Origin: Ptiloglossa arizonensis
Lineage: Eukaryota; Arthropoda; Insecta; Hymenoptera; Colletidae
Assembly (NCBI RefSeq): GCF_051014685.1
Contig: NW_027478593.1
Location: 62,001 to 126,000 of the forward strand
Reading direction: 5' to 3'
DNA length: 64,000 nt
The notes under the pieces: model-generated
Told to the model about the DNA's origin: nothing
The model's database searches: none
Seen by the model: only the letters and a program-made list of their open reading frames with translations
Shown: in pieces, positions 36,633-50,738 of the stretch
Layout: the number at the start of each line of letters is the position of its first letter
Numbering within the stretch: position 1 is the stretch's first letter
Made by a program: the position numbers and the translations under genes

Positions 36633-39600
36633 TTGGTCAATCCGTTCGCGAGATATGGAAGTTTGAGGGTAAGAAATGGTTGAGAAGGCAACAAATTTTT
36701 CGCACTTCTGCTGCTCCAATCGCTTAACCAGATTGGCCTAGGGAAGACATACACATACCGTTGTAATCGGGCGAGTTTCTACTTTCAGACGCAGCAGGAA
36801 TTTTTGGGTTTTGTCAATCTGTTCGCGAGATATGGGAGTTTGAAGCTAAGAAATAGTTGAGAAGACAACAAATTTTTCGCACATCTGCTGCCCCAAACGC
36901 TTAACCAGAATGGCCTAGGGGAAAAATACACATACCGTTGTAATCGGGCGAGTTTCTTCTTTCAGACGCAGCAGGAATTATTGGGTTTGGCCAATCCGTT
37001 CGCGAGATATGGGAGTTTGAAGCTAAGAAATGGTTGAGAAGGCAACAAATTTTTCGCACTTCTGCTGCTCCAATCGCTTAACCAGATTGGCCTAGGGAAA
37101 AAATACACATACCGTTGTATTCGGGCGAGTTTCCACTTTCAGATGCAATAGGAATTTTAGGGTTGGGTCCATCCGTTCGCGAGATATGGGACTTTGAAAC
37201 TAAGAAATGGTTGACAAGACAACAAATTTTTCGCACTTCTGCTGCTCCAATCGCTTAACCAGATTGGCCTAGGGAAAAAATGCACATACCGTTGTAATCG
37301 GGCGAGTTTCTACTTTCAGACGCAGCAGGAATTTTTGGGTTTTGTCAATCTGTTCGCGAGATATGGGAGTTTGAAGCTAAGAAATAGTTGAGAAGACAAC
37401 AAATTTTTCGCACTTCTGCTGCTCCAATCGCTTAACCAGATTGGCCTAGGGAAAAAATACACACACCGTTGTAATCGGGCGAGTTTCTACTTTCAGACGC
37501 AGCAGGAATTTTTGGGTTTTGTCAATCTGTTCGCGAGATATGGGAGATTGAAGCTAAGAAATGGTTGACAAGACAACAAATTTTTCGCAATTCTGCTGCT
37601 CCAAACGCTTAACCAGAATGGCCTAGGGAAAAAATACACATACCGTTGTAACCGGACGAGTTTCTACTTTCAGACGCAGCAGGAATTTTTGGGTTTGGTC
37701 AATCCGTTCGCGAGATATGGCAGTTTGAGGGTAAGAAATGGTTGAGAAGGCAACAAATTTTTCGCACTTCTGCTGCTCCAATCGCTTAACCAGATTGGCC
37801 TAGGAAAGACATACACATACCGTTGTAATCGGGCGAGTTTCTACTTTCAGACGCAGCAGGAATTTTTGGGTTTTGTCAATCTGTTCGCGAGATATGTGAG
37901 TTTGAAGCTAAGAAATAGTTGAGAAGACAACAAATTTTTCGCACTTCTGCTGCTCCAAACGCTTAACCAGAATAGCCTAGGGAAAAAATACACATACCGT
38001 TGTAATCGGGCGAGTTTCTTCTTTCAGACGCAGCAGGAATTATTGGGTTTGGTCAATCCGTTCGGGAGATATGGGAGTTTGAAGCTAAGAAGTGGTTGAG
38101 AAGGCAACAAATTTTTCGCACTTCTGCTGCTCCAATCGCTTAACCAGATTGGCCTAGGGAAAAAATACACATACCGTTGTATTCGGGCGAGTTTCCACTT
38201 TCAGATGCAATAGGAATTTTAGGGTTGGGTCAATCCGTTCGCGAGATATGGGACTTTGAAACTAAGAAATGGTTGACAAGACGACAAATTTTTCGCAATT
38301 CTGCTGCTCCAATCGCGTAACCAGAATGGCCTAGGGGAAATATACACATACCGTTGTATTCGGGCGAGTTTCCACTTTCAGATGCAATAGGAATTTTAGG
38401 GTTGGGTCAATCCGTTCGCGAGATATGGGACTTTGAAACTAAGAAATGGCTGACAAGACGACAAATTTTTCGCAATTCTGCTGCTCCAATCGCGTAACCA
38501 GAATGGCCTAGGGGAAATATACACATACCGTTGTAATCGGGCGAGTTTCTACTTTCAGACGCAGCAGGAAGTTTTGGGTTAGGTCAATCCTTTCGCGAGA
38601 TATGGGAGTTTGAAGCTAAGAAATGGTTGACAAGACAACAAATTTTTCGCACTTCTGCTGCTCCAATCGCTTAACCAGATTGGCCTAGGGAAAAAATACA
38701 CATACCGTTGTAATCGGGCGAGCTACTACTTTCAGACGCAGCAGGAATTTTTGGGTTTTGTCAATCTGTTCGCGAGATATGGGAGTTTGAAGCTAAGAAA
38801 TAGTTGAGAAGACAACAAATTTTTCGCACTTCTGCTGCTCCAAACGCTTAACCAGATTGGCCTAGGGAAAAAATGCACATACCGTTGTAATCGGGCGAGT
38901 TTCTACTTTCAGACGCAGCAGGAATATCTGGGTCTGCTCTATCCGTTCGCGAGATATGGGACATTGAAGCTAAGAAATAGTTGAGAAGACAACAAATTTT
39001 TCGCACATCTGCTCCTCCAAACGCTTAACCAGAATGGCCTATGGGAAAAATACACATACCGTTGTAATGGGGCGAGTTTCTACTTTCAGATGCAATAGGA
39101 ATTTTAGGGTTAGGTCAAATCCTTTCGCGGGATATGGGAGTTTGAAGCTAAGAAATGGTTGACAAGACAACAAATTTTTCGCAATTCTGCTGCTCCAAAC
39201 GCTTAACCAGAATGGCCTAGGGAAAAAATACACATACCGTTGTAACCGGACGAGTTTCTATTTTCAGACGCAGCAGGAATTTTTGGGTTTGGTCAATCCG
39301 TTCGCGAGATATGGAAGTTTGAGGGTAGGAAATGGTTGAGAAGGCAACAAATTTTTCGCACTTCTGCTGCTCCAATCGCTTAACCTGATTGGCCTAGGGA
39401 AAAAATACACATACGGTTGTAATCGGGCGAGTTTCTACTTTCAGACGCAGCAGGAATTTTTGCGTTTTGTCAATCTGTTCGCGAGATATGTGAGTTTGAA
39501 GCTAAGAAATAGTTGAGAAGACAACAAATTTTTCGCACTTCTGCTGCTCCAAACGCTTAACCAGAATAGCCTAGGGGAAAAATACACATACCGTTGTAAC

Positions 39601-42600
39601 CGGACGAGTTTCTACTTTCAGACGCAGCAGGAAGTATTGGGTTTGGTCAATCCGTTCGCGAGATATGGGAGTTTGAAGCTAAGAAATGGTTGAGAAGGCA
39701 ACAAATTTTTCGCACTTCTGCTGCTCCAAACGCTTAACCAGAATGGTCTAGGGAAAAAATACACATACCGTTGTTTTCGGGCGAGTTTCTAGTTTCAGAT
39801 GCATTAGGAATTTCTGGGTATGGTCTATCCGTTCGCGAGATATGGGACTTTGAAGCTAAGAAATGGTTGACAAGACAACAAATTTTTCGCACTTCTGCTG
39901 CTCCAATCGCTTAACCAGGATGGCCTAGGGGAAATATTCACATCCCGTTGTAATCGGGCGAGTTTCTACTTTCAGACGCAGCAGGAATTTTTGGGGTTTG
40001 TCAATTTGTTCGCGAGATATGGGAGTTTGAAGCTAAGAAATAGTTGAGAAGACAACAAATTTTTCGCACATCTGCTGCCCCAAACGCTTAACCAGAATGG
40101 CCTAGGGGAAAAATACACATACCGATGTAATCGGGCGAGTTTCTTCTTTCAGACGCAGCAGGAATTATTGGGTTTGGTCAATCCGTTCGCGAGATATGGG
40201 AGTTTGAAGCTAAGAAATGGTTGAGAAGGCAACAAATTTTTCGCACTTCTGCTGCTCCAATCGCTTAACCAGATTGGCCTAGGGAAGAAATACACATACC
40301 GTTGTAATGGGGCGAGTTTCTACTTTCAGATGCAATAAGAATTTTAGGGTTAGGTCAAATCCTTTCGCGGGATATGGGACTTTGAAGCTAAGAAATGGTT
40401 GACAAGACAACAAATTTTTCGCAATTCTGCTGCTCCAAACGCTTAACCAGAATGGCCTAGGGAAAAAATACACATACCGTTGTAACCGGACGAGTTTCTA
40501 CTTTCAGACGCAGCAGGAATTTTTGGGTTTGGTCAATCCGTTCGCGAGATATGGAAGTTTGAGGGTAAGAAATGGTTGAGAAGGCAACAAATTTTTCGCA
40601 CTTCTGCTGCTCCAATCGCTTAACCAGATTAGCCTAGAGAAGACATACACATACCGTTGTAATCGGGCGAGTTTCTACTTTCAGACGCAGCAGGAATTTT
40701 TGGGTTTTGTCAATCTGTTCGCGAGATATGGGAGTTTGAAACTAAGAAATAGTTGAGAAAACAACAAATTTTTCGCACTTCTGCTGCTCCAAACGCTTAT
40801 CCAGAATGGTCTAGGGAAAAAATACACATACCGTTGTATTCGGGGGAGTTTCTAGTTTCAGATGCAATAGGAATTTTAGGGTTAGGTCAAACCCGTTCGC
40901 GGGATATGGGACTTTGAAGCTAAGAAATGGTTGACAAGGCAACAAATTTTTCGCACTTCTGCTGCTCCAAACGCTTAACCAGAATGGCCTAGGGGAAATA
41001 TACACATACCGTTGTAATCGGGCGAGTTTCTACTTTCAGACGAATCAGGAACTTTTGGGTTAGGTCAATCCGTTCGCGAGATATGGGAGTTTGAATCTAA
41101 GAAATGGTTGACAAGACAACAAATTTTTCGCACTTCTGCTGCTCCAATCGCTTAACCAGATTGGCCTAGGGAAAAAATACACATACCGTTGTAATCGGGC
41201 GAGTTTCTACTTTCAGACGCAGCAGGAATTTTTGCGTTTTGTCAATCTGTTCGCGAGATATGTGAGTTTGAAGCTAAGAAATAGTTGAGAAGACAACAAA
41301 TTTTTCGCACTTCTGCTGCTCCAAACGCTTAACCAGAATGGCCTAGGGGAAAAATACACATACCGTTGTAATCGGGCGAGTTTCTTCTTTCAGACGCAGC
41401 AGGAATTTCTGGGTATGGTCTATCCGTTCGAGAGATATGGGACATTGAAGCCAAGAAATAGTTGAGAAGACAACAAATTTTTCGCACTTCTGCTGCTCCA
41501 AACGCGTAACCAGAATAGCCTAGGGAAAAAATACACATACCGTTGTAACCGGACGAGTTTCTACTTTCAGACGCAGCAGGAATTTTTGGGTTTGGTCAAT
41601 CCGTTCGCGAGATATGGGAGTTTGAAGCTAAGAAATAGTTGAGAAGACAACAAATTTTTCGCCCATCTGCTGCCCCAAACGCTTAACCAGAATGGCCTAG
41701 GGGAAAATACACATACCGTTGTAATCGGGCGAGTTTCTTCTTTCAGACGCAGCAGGAAGTATTGGGTTTGGTCAATCCGTTCGCGAGATATGGGAGTTTG
41801 AAGCTAAGAAATGGTTGAGAAGGCAACAAATTTTTCGCACTTCTGCTGCTCCAACCGCTTAACCAGAATGGCCTACGGGAAATATTCACATCCCGTTGTA
41901 ATCGGGCGAGTTTCTACTTTCAGACGCAGCAGGAATTTTTGGGTTTTGTCAATCTGTTCGCGAGATATGGGAGTTTGAAGCTAAGAAATAGTTGAGAAGA
42001 CAACAAATTTTTCGCACATCTGCTGCCCCAAACGCTTAACCAGAATGGCCTAGGGGAAAAATATACATACAGTTGTAATCGGGCGAGTTTCTTCTTTCAG
42101 ACGCAGCAGGAATTATTGGGTTTGGTCAATCCGTTCGCGAGATATGGGAGTTTGAAGCTAAGAAATGGTTGAGAAGGCAACAAATTTTTCGCACTTCTGC
42201 TGCTCCAATCGCTTAACCAGATTGGCCTAGGGAAAAAATACACATACCGTTGTAACCGGACGAGTTTCTACTTTCAGACGCAGCAGGAATTTTTGGGTTT
42301 GGTCAATCCGTTCGCGAGATATGGCAGTTTGAGGGTAAGAAATGGTTGAGAAGGCAACAAATTTTTCGCACTTCTGCTGCTCCAATCGCTTAACCAGATT
42401 GGCCTAGGGAAGACATACACATACCGTTGTAATCGGGCGAGTTTCTACTTTCAGACGCAGCAGGAATTTTTGGGTTTTGTCAATCTGTTCGCGAGATATG
42501 GGAGTTTGAAACTAAGAAATAGTTGAGAAAACAACAAATTTTTCGCACTTCTGCTGCTCCAAACGCTTATCCAGAATGGTCTAGGGAAAAAATTCACATA

Positions 42601-44179
42601 CCGTTGTATTCGGGCGAGTTTCTAGTTTCAGATGCAATAGGAATTTTAGGGTTAGGTCAAACCCGTTCGCGGGATATGGGACTTTGAAGCTAAGAAATGG
42701 TTGACAAGGCAACAAATTTTTCGCACTTCTGCTGCTCCAAACGCTTAACCAGAATGGCCTAGGGGAAATATACACATACCGTTGTAATCGGGCGAGTTTC
42801 TACTTTCAGACGAAGTAGGAACTTTTGGGTTAGGTCAATCCGTTCGCGAGATATGGGAGTTTGATGCTAAGAAATGGTTGACAAGACAACAAATTTTTCG
42901 CACTTCTGCTGCTCCAATCGCTTAACCAGATTGGCCTAGGGAAAAAATACACATACCGTTGTAATCGGGCGAGTTTCTTCTTTCAGACGCAGCAGGAATT
43001 TTTGCGTTTTGTCAATCTGTTCGCGAGATATGTGAGTTTGAAGCTAAGAAATAGTTGAGAAGACAACAAATTTTTCGCACTTCTGCTGCTCCAAACGCTT
43101 AACCAGAATGGCCTAGGGGAAAAATACACATACCGTTGTAATCGGGCGAGTTTCTTCTTTCAGACGCAGCAGGAATTTCTGGGTATGGTCTATCCGTTCG
43201 CGAGATATGGGACATTGAAGCCAAGAAATAGTTGAGAAGACAACAAATTTTTCGCACTTCAGCTGCTCCAAACGCTTAACCAGAATAGCCTAGGGAAAAA
43301 ATGCACATACCGTTGTAACCGGACGAGTTTCTACTTTCAGACGCAGCAGGAATTTTTGGGTTTGGTCAATCCGTTCGCGAGATATGGGAGTTTGAAGCTA
43401 AGAAATAGTTGAGAAGACAACAAATTTTTCGCACATCTGCTGCCCCAAACGCTTAACCAGAATGGCCTAGGGGAAAATACACATACCGTTGTAATCGGGC
43501 GAGTTTCTTCTTTCAGACGCAGCAGGAAGTATTGGGTTTGGTCAATCCGTTCGCGAGATATGGGAGTTTGAAGCTAAGAAATGGTTGAGAGGGCAACAAA
43601 TTTTTCGCACTTCTGCTGCTCCAAACGCTTAACCAGAATGGTCTGGGGATAAAATACACATACCGTTGTATTCGGGCGAGTTTCTAGTTTCAGATGCAAT
43701 GGGAATTTCTGGGTATGGTCTATCCGTTCGCGAGATATGGGACTTTGAAGCTAAGAAATGGTTGACAAGAAAACAAAGTTTTCGCACTTCTGCTGCTCCA
43801 ATCGCTTAACCAGATTGGCCTAGGGGAAATATACACATACCGTTGTAATCGGGCGAGTTTCTACTTTCAGACGCAGCAGGAGGTTTTGGGTTAGGTCAAT
43901 CCTTTCGCGAGATATGGGAGTTTGAAGCTAAGAAATGGTTGACAAGACAACAAATTTTTCGCACATCTGCTGCCCCAAACGCTTAACCAGAATGGCCTAG
44001 GGGAAAAATACACATACCGTTGTAATCGGGCGAGTTTCTTCTTTCAGACGCAGCAGGAATTATTGGGTTTGGTCAATCCGTTCGGGAGATATGGGAGTTT
44101 GAAGCTAAGAAATGGTTGAGAAGGCAACAAATTTTTCGCACTTCTGCTGCTCCAATCGCTTAACCAGATTGGCCTAGGG
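36633..44179 (+). repeat. Mosaic satellite segment
   Basis: About 43 monomers with no single dominant period. Pieces are shared with neighbours: 40279-41005 repeats 35142-35868 (offset 5,137), and 38160-38730 resembles 44003-44573 (offset about 5,843). Two near-identical monomer pairs with GGGTTGGGTCAATCC and GACGACAAATTTTTCGCAA stand side by side at about 38180 and 38358. Nothing other than satellite is present. Confidence 0.83.
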
Positions 44180-45773
44180 AAAAAATACACATACCGTTGT
44201 ATTCGGGCGAGTTTCCACTTTCAGATGCAATAGGAATTTTAGGGTTGGGTCAATCCGTTCGCGAGATATGGGACTTTGAAACTAAGAAATGGTTGACAAG
44301 ACGACAAATTTTTCGCAATTCTGCTGCTCCAATCGCGTAACCAGAATGGCCTAGGGGAAATATACACATACCGTTGTAATCGGGCGAGTTTCTACTTTCA
44401 GACGCAGCAGGAAGTTTTGGGTTAGGTCAATCCTTTCGCGAGATATGGGAGTTTGAAGCTAAGAAATGGTTGACAAGACAACAAATTTTTCGCACTTCTG
44501 CTGCTCCAATCGCTTAACCAGATTGGCCTAGGGAAAAAATACACATACCGTTGTAATCGGGCGAGCTACTACTTTCAGACGCAGCAGGAATTTTTGGGTT
44601 ATGTCAATCTGTTCGCGAGATATGGGAGTTTGAAGCTAAGAAATAGTTGAGAAGACAACAAATTTTTCGCAATTCTGCTGCTCCAAACGCTTAACCAGAT
44701 TGGCCTAGGGAAAAAATACACATACCGTTGTAATCGGGCGAGTTTCTACTTTCAGACGCAGCAGGAATTTCTGGGTCTGCTCTATCCGTTCGCGAGATAT
44801 GGGACATTGAAGCTAAGAATTAGTTGAGAAGACAACAAATTTTTCGCACATCTGCTCCTCCAAACGCTTAACCAGAATGGCCTATGGGGAAAATACACAT
44901 ACCGTTGTAATGGGGCGAGTTTCTACTTTCAGATGCAATAGGAATTTTAGGGTTAGGTCAAATCCTTTCGCGGGATATGGGACTTTGAAGCTAAGAAATG
45001 GCTGACAAAGCAACAAATTTTTCGCAATTCTGCTGCTCCAAACGCTTAACCAGAATGGCCTAGGGAAAAAATACACATACCGTTGTAACCGGACGAGTTT
45101 CTACTTTCAGACGCAGCAGGAATTTTTGGGTTTGGTCAATCCGTTCGCGAGATATGGAAATTTGAGGGTAAGAAATGGTTGAGAAGGCAACAAATTTTTC
45201 GCACTTCTGCTGCTCCAATCGCTTAACCAGATTGCCCTAGGGAAAAAATACACATACGGTTGTAATCGGGCGAGTTTCTACTTTCAGACGCAGCAGGAAT
45301 TTTTGCATTTTGTCAATCTGTTCGCGAGATATGTGAGTTTGAAGCTAAGAAATAGTTGAGAAGACAACAAATTTTTCGCACTTCTGCTGCTCCAAACGCT
45401 TAACCAGAATGGCCTAGGGGAAAAATACACATACCGTTGTAATCGGGCGAGTTTCTTCTTTCAGACGCAGCAGGAATTTCTGGGTATGGTCTATCCGTTC
45501 GCGAGATATGGGACATTGAAGCCAAGAAATAGTTGAGAAGACAACAAATTTTTCGCACTTCTGCTGCTCCAAACGCTTAACCAGAATAGCCTAGGGAAAA
45601 AATACACATACCGTTGTAACCGGACGAGTTTCTACTTTCAGACGCAGCAGGAATTTTTGGGTTTGGTCAATCTGTTCGCGAGATATGGGAGTTTGAAGCT
45701 AAGAAATAGTTGAGAAGACAACAAATTTTTCGCACATCTGCTGCCCCAAACGCTTAACCAGAATGGCCTAGGG
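44180..45773 (+). repeat. 9-mer block (1,594 bp), copy 1 of 3
   Basis: First of three consecutive 1,594-bp units. Each begins near a GTATTCGGGCGAGTTTCCAC monomer and carries GACGACAAATTTTTCGCAA, then a CGAGCT(A/C)CTAC monomer, CTGCTCCTCCAAACG, the 178-bp AATGGGG monomer, ATTGCCCTAGGG, and TTTTGCATTTTGTC or TTTTGCGTTTTGTC. Copy 1 has CGAGCTACTAC, and CTGACAAAGCAAC near 45002. Confidence 0.87.
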
Positions 45774-47367
45774 GAAAAATACACATACCGTTGTATTCGG
45801 GCGAGTTTCCACTTTCAGATGCAATAGGAATTTTAGGGTTGGGTCAATCCGTTCGCGAGATATGGGACTTTGAAACTAAGAAATGGTTGACAAGACGACA
45901 AATTTTTCGCAATTCTGCTGCTCCAATCGCGTAACCAGAATGGCCTAGGGGAAATATACACATACCGTTGTAATCGGGCGAGTTTCTACTTTCAGACGCA
46001 GCAGGAAGTTTTGGGTTAGGTCAATCCTTTCGCGAGATATGGGAGTTTGAAGCTAAGAAATGGTTGACAAGACAACAAATTTTTCGCACTTCTGCTGCTC
46101 CAATCGCTTAACCAGATTGGCCTAGGGAAAAAATATACATACCGTTGTAATCGGGCGAGCTCCTACTTTCAGACGCAGCAGGAATTTTTGGGTTTTGTCA
46201 ATCTGTTCGCGAGATATGGGAGTTTGAAGCTAAGAAATAGTTGAGAAGACAACAAATTTTTCGCAATTCTGCTGCTCCAAACGCTTAACCAGATTGGCCT
46301 AGGGAAAAAATACACATACCGTTGTAATCGGGCGAGTTTCTACTTTCAGACGCAGCAGGAATTTCTGGGTCTGCTCTATCCGTTCGCGAGATATGGGACA
46401 TTGAAGCTAAGAAATAGTTGAGAAGACAACAAATTTTTCGCACATCTGCTCCTCCAAACGCTTAACCAGAATGGCCTATGGGGAAAATACACATACCGTT
46501 GTAATGGGGCGAGTTTCTACTTTCAGATGCAATAGGAATTTTAGGGTTAGGTCAAATCCTTTCGCGGGATATGGGACTTTGAAGCTAAGAAATGGTTGAC
46601 AAGACAACAAATTTTTCGCAATTCTGCTGCTCCAAACGCTTAACCAGAATGGCCTAGGGAAAAAATACACATACCGTTGTAACCGGACGAGTTTCTACTT
46701 TCAGACGCAGCAGGAATTTTTGGGTTTGGTCAATCCGTTCGCGAGATATGGAAATTTGAGGGTAAGAAATGGTTGAGAAGGCAACAAATTTTTCGCACTT
46801 CTGCTGCTCCAATCGCTTAACCAGATTGCCCTAGGGAAAAAATACACATACGGTTGTAATCGGGCGAGTTTCTACTTTCAGACGCAGCAGGAATTTTTGC
46901 ATTTTGTCAATCTGTTCGCGAGATATGTGAGTTTGAAGCTAAGAAATAGTTGAGAAGACAACAAATTTTTCGCACTTCTGCTGCTCCAAACGCTTAACCA
47001 GAATGGCCTAGGGGAAAAATACTCATACCGTTGTAATCGGGCGTGTTTCTTCTTTCAGACGCAGCAGGAATTTCTGGGTATGGTCTATCCGTTCGCGAGA
47101 TATGGGACATTGAAGCCAAGAAATAGTTGAGAAGACAACAAATTTTTCGCACTTCTGCTGCTCCAAACGCTTAACCAGAATAGCCTAGGGAAAAAATACA
47201 CATACCGTTGTAACCGGACGAGTTTCTACTTTCAGACGCAGCAGGAATTTTTGGGTTTGGTCAATCTGTTCGCGAGATATGGGAGTTTGAAGCTAAGAAA
47301 TAGTTGAGAAGACAACAAATTTTTCGCACATCTGCTGCCCCAAACGCTTAACCAGAATGGCCTAGGG
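45774..47367 (+). repeat. 9-mer block (1,594 bp), copy 2 of 3
   Basis: Directly follows copy 1 with the same order of variant monomers. Private differences include CGAGCTCCTAC near 46157, ATACTCATACCG near 47020 and GGGCGTGTTTC near 47040. Confidence 0.87.
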
Positions 47368-48960
47368 GAAAAATACACATACCGTTGTATTCGGGCGAGT
47401 TTCCACTTTCAGATGCAATAGGAATTTTAGGGTTGGGTGAATCCGTTCGCGAGATATGGGACTTTGAAACTAAGAAATGGTTGACAAGACGACAAATTTT
47501 TCGCAATTCTGATGCTCCAATCGCGTAACCAGAATGGCCTAGGGGAAATATACACATACCGTTGTAATCGGGCGAGTTTCTACTTTCAGACGCAGCAGGA
47601 AGTTTTGGGTTAGGTCAATCCTTTCGCGAGATATGGGAGTTTGAAGCTAAGAAATGGTTGACAAGACAACAAATTTTTCGCACTTCTGCTGCTCCAATCG
47701 CTTAACCAGATTGGCCTAGGGAAAAAATACACATACCGTTGTAATCGGGCGAGCTCCTACTTTCAGACGCAGCAGGAATTTTTGGGTTTTGTCAATCTGT
47801 TCGCGAGATATGGGAGTTTGAAGCTAAGAAATAGTTGAGAAGACAACAAATTTTTCGCAATTCTGCTGCTCCAAGCGCTTAACCAGGTTGGCCTAGGGAA
47901 AAAATACACATACCGTTGTAATCGGGCGAGTTTCTACTTTCAGACGCAGCAGGAATTTCTGGGTCTGCTCTATCCGTTCGCGAGATATGGGACATTGAAG
48001 CTAAGAAATAGTTGAGAAGACAACAAATTTTTCGCACATCTGCTCCTCCAAACGCTTAACCAGAATGGCCTATGGGAAAAATACACATACCGTTGTAATG
48101 GGGCGAGTTTCTACTTTCAGATGCAATAGGAATTTTAGGGTTAGGTCAAATCCTTTCGCGGGATATGGGACTTTGAAGCTAAGAAATGGTTGACAAGACA
48201 ACAAATTTTTCGCAATTCTGCTGCTCCAAACGCTTAACCAGAATGGCCTAGGGAAAAAATACACATACCGTTGTAACCGGACGAGTTTCTACTTTCAGAC
48301 GCAGCAGGAATTTTTGGGTTTGGTCAATCCGTTCGCGAGATATGGAAATTTGAGGGTAAAAAATGGTTGAGAAGGCAACAAATTTTTCGCACTTCTGCTG
48401 CTCCAATCGCTTAACCAGATTGCCCTAGGGAAAAAATACACATACGGTTGTAATCGGGCGAGTTTCTACTTTCAGACGCAGCAGGAATTTTTGCGTTTTG
48501 TCAATCTGTTCGCGAGATATGTGAGTTTGAAGCTAAGAAATAGTTGAGAAGACAACAAATTTTTCGCACTTCTGCTGCTCCAAACGCTTAACCAGAATGG
48601 CCTAGGGGAAAAATACACATACCGTTGTAATCGGCGAGTTTCTTCTTTCAGACGCAGCAGGAATTTCTGGGTTTCGTCTATCCGTTCGCGAGATATGGGA
48701 CATTGAAGCCAAGAAATAGTTGAGAAGACAACAAATTTTTCGCACTTCTGCTGCTCCAAACGCTTAACCAGAATAGCCTAGGGAAAAAATACACATACCG
48801 TTGTAACCGGACGAGTTTCTACTTTCAGACGCAGCAGGAATTTTTGGGTTTGGTCAATCCGTTCGCGAGATATGGGAGTTTGAAGCTAAGAAATAGTTGA
48901 GAAGACAACAAATTTTTCGCACATCTGCTGCCCCAAACACTTAACCAGAATGGCCTAGGG
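47368..48960 (+). repeat. 9-mer block (1,594 bp), copy 3 of 3
   Basis: Directly follows copy 2. Private differences include CTGATGCTCC near 47509, CCAGGTTGGCC near 47883, and AATCGGCGAG near 48629, which lacks one G. That AATCGGCGAG form recurs in copies to the right, so this copy is closer to the source of the 49-64 kb segments. After 48960 the pattern shifts to a GAGTTACTAC monomer. Confidence 0.85.
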
Positions 48961-49224
48961 GAAAATACACATACCGTTGTAATCGGGCGAGTTACTACTT
49001 TCAGACGCAGCAGGAATTTTTGGGTTTTGTCAATCAGTTCGCGAGATATGGGAGTTTGAAGCTAAGAAATAGTTGAGAAGACAACAAATTTTTCGCAATT
49101 CTGCTGCTCCAAACGCTTAACCAGATTGGCCTAGGGAAAAAATACACATACCGTTGTAATCGGGCGAGTTTCTACTTTCAGACGCAGCAGGAATTTCTGG
49201 GTCTGCTCTATCCGTTCGCGAGAT

Positions 49225-50738
49225 ATGGGACATTGAAGCTAAGAAATAGTTGAGAAGACAACAAGTTTTTCGCACATCTGCTCCTCCAAACGCTTAACCA
49301 GAATGGCCTATGGGAAAAATACACATACCGTTGTAATGGGGCGAGTTTCTACTTTCAGATGCAATAGGAATTTTAGGGTTAGGTCAAATCCTTTCGCGGG
49401 ATATGGGACTTTGAAGCTAAGAAATGGTTGACAAGACAACAAATTTTTCGCAATTCTGCTGCTCCAAACGCTTAACCAGAATGGCCTAGGGAAAAAATAC
49501 ACATACCGTTGTAACCGGACGAGTTTCTACTTTCAGACGCAGCAGGAATTTTTGGGTTTGGTCAATCCGTTCGCGAGATATGGAAGTTTGAGGGTAAGAA
49601 ATGGTTGAGAAGGCAACAAATTTTTCGCACTTCTGCTGCTCCAATCGCTAAACCAGATTGCCCTAGGGAAAAAATACACATACGGTTGTAATCGGGCGAG
49701 TTTCTACTTTCAGACGCAGCAGGAATTTTTGCGTTTTGTCAATCTGTTCGCGAGATATGTGAGTTTGAAGCTAAGAAATAGTTGAGAAGACAACAAATTT
49801 TTCGCACTTCTGCTGCTCCAAACGCTTAACCAGAATGGCCTAGGGGAAAAATACACATACCGTTGTAATCGGCGAGTTTCTTCTTTCAGACGCAGCAGGA
49901 ATTTCTGGGTATGGTCTATCCGTTCGCGAGATATGGGACATTGAAGCCAAGAAATAGTTGAGAAGACAACAAATTTTTCGCACTTCTGCTGCTCCAAACG
50001 CTTAACCAGAATAGTCTAGGGAAAAAATACACATACCGTTGTAACCGGACGAGTTTCTACTTTCAGACGCAGCAGGAATTTTTGGGTTTGGTCAATCCGT
50101 TCGCGAGATATGGGAGTTTGAAGCTAAGAAATAGTTGAGAAGACAACAAATTTTTCGCACATCTGCTGCCCCAAACACTTAAACAGAATGGCCTAGGGGA
50201 AAATACACATACCGTTGTAATCGGGCGAGTTTCTTCTTTCAGACGCAGCAGGAAGTATTGGGTTTGGTCAATCCGTTCGCGAGATATGGGAGTTCGAAGC
50301 TAAGAAATGGTTGAGAAGGCAACAAATTTTTCGCACTTCTGCTGCTCCAAACGCTTAACCAGAATGGTCTAGGGAAAAAATACACATACCGTTGAATTCG
50401 GGCGAGTTCCTAGTTTCAGATGCAATAGGAATTTCTGGGTATGGTCTATCCGTTCGCGAGATATGGGACTTTGAAGCTAAGAAATGGTTGACAAGACAAC
50501 AAATTTTTCGCACTTCTGCTGCTCCAATCGCTTAACCAGGATGGCCTAGGGGAAATATTCACATCCCGTTGTAATCGGGCGAGTTTCTACTTTCAGACGC
50601 AGCAGGAGTTTTTGGGTTTTGTCAATCTGTTCGCGAGATATGGGAGTTTGAAGCTAAGAAATAGTTGAGAAGACAACAAATTTTTCGCACATCTGCTGCC
50701 CCAAACGCTTAACCAGAATGGCCTAGGGGAAAAATACA
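49225..50738 (+). repeat. 28-mer-offset block (4,955 bp), copy 1
   Basis: About 1.5 kb found again at 54180-55693. Shared markers: AATAGTCTAGGG near 50011, CCAAACACTTAAACAG near 50172, GGGAGTTCGAAGC near 50288, and CGAGTTCCTAG near 50403. Confidence 0.84.

Noticed and set aside
48472..48759. Recurrent antisense reading frames of 64-152 codons, such as this 95-codon frame and the 64-codon frame at 20795-20989
   Set aside because: They are translations of the satellite. Because 177 is 3 x 59, a frame stays in phase from monomer to monomer and the same peptide recurs. Frame breaks follow random one-base indels, and there is no sign of codon constraint.
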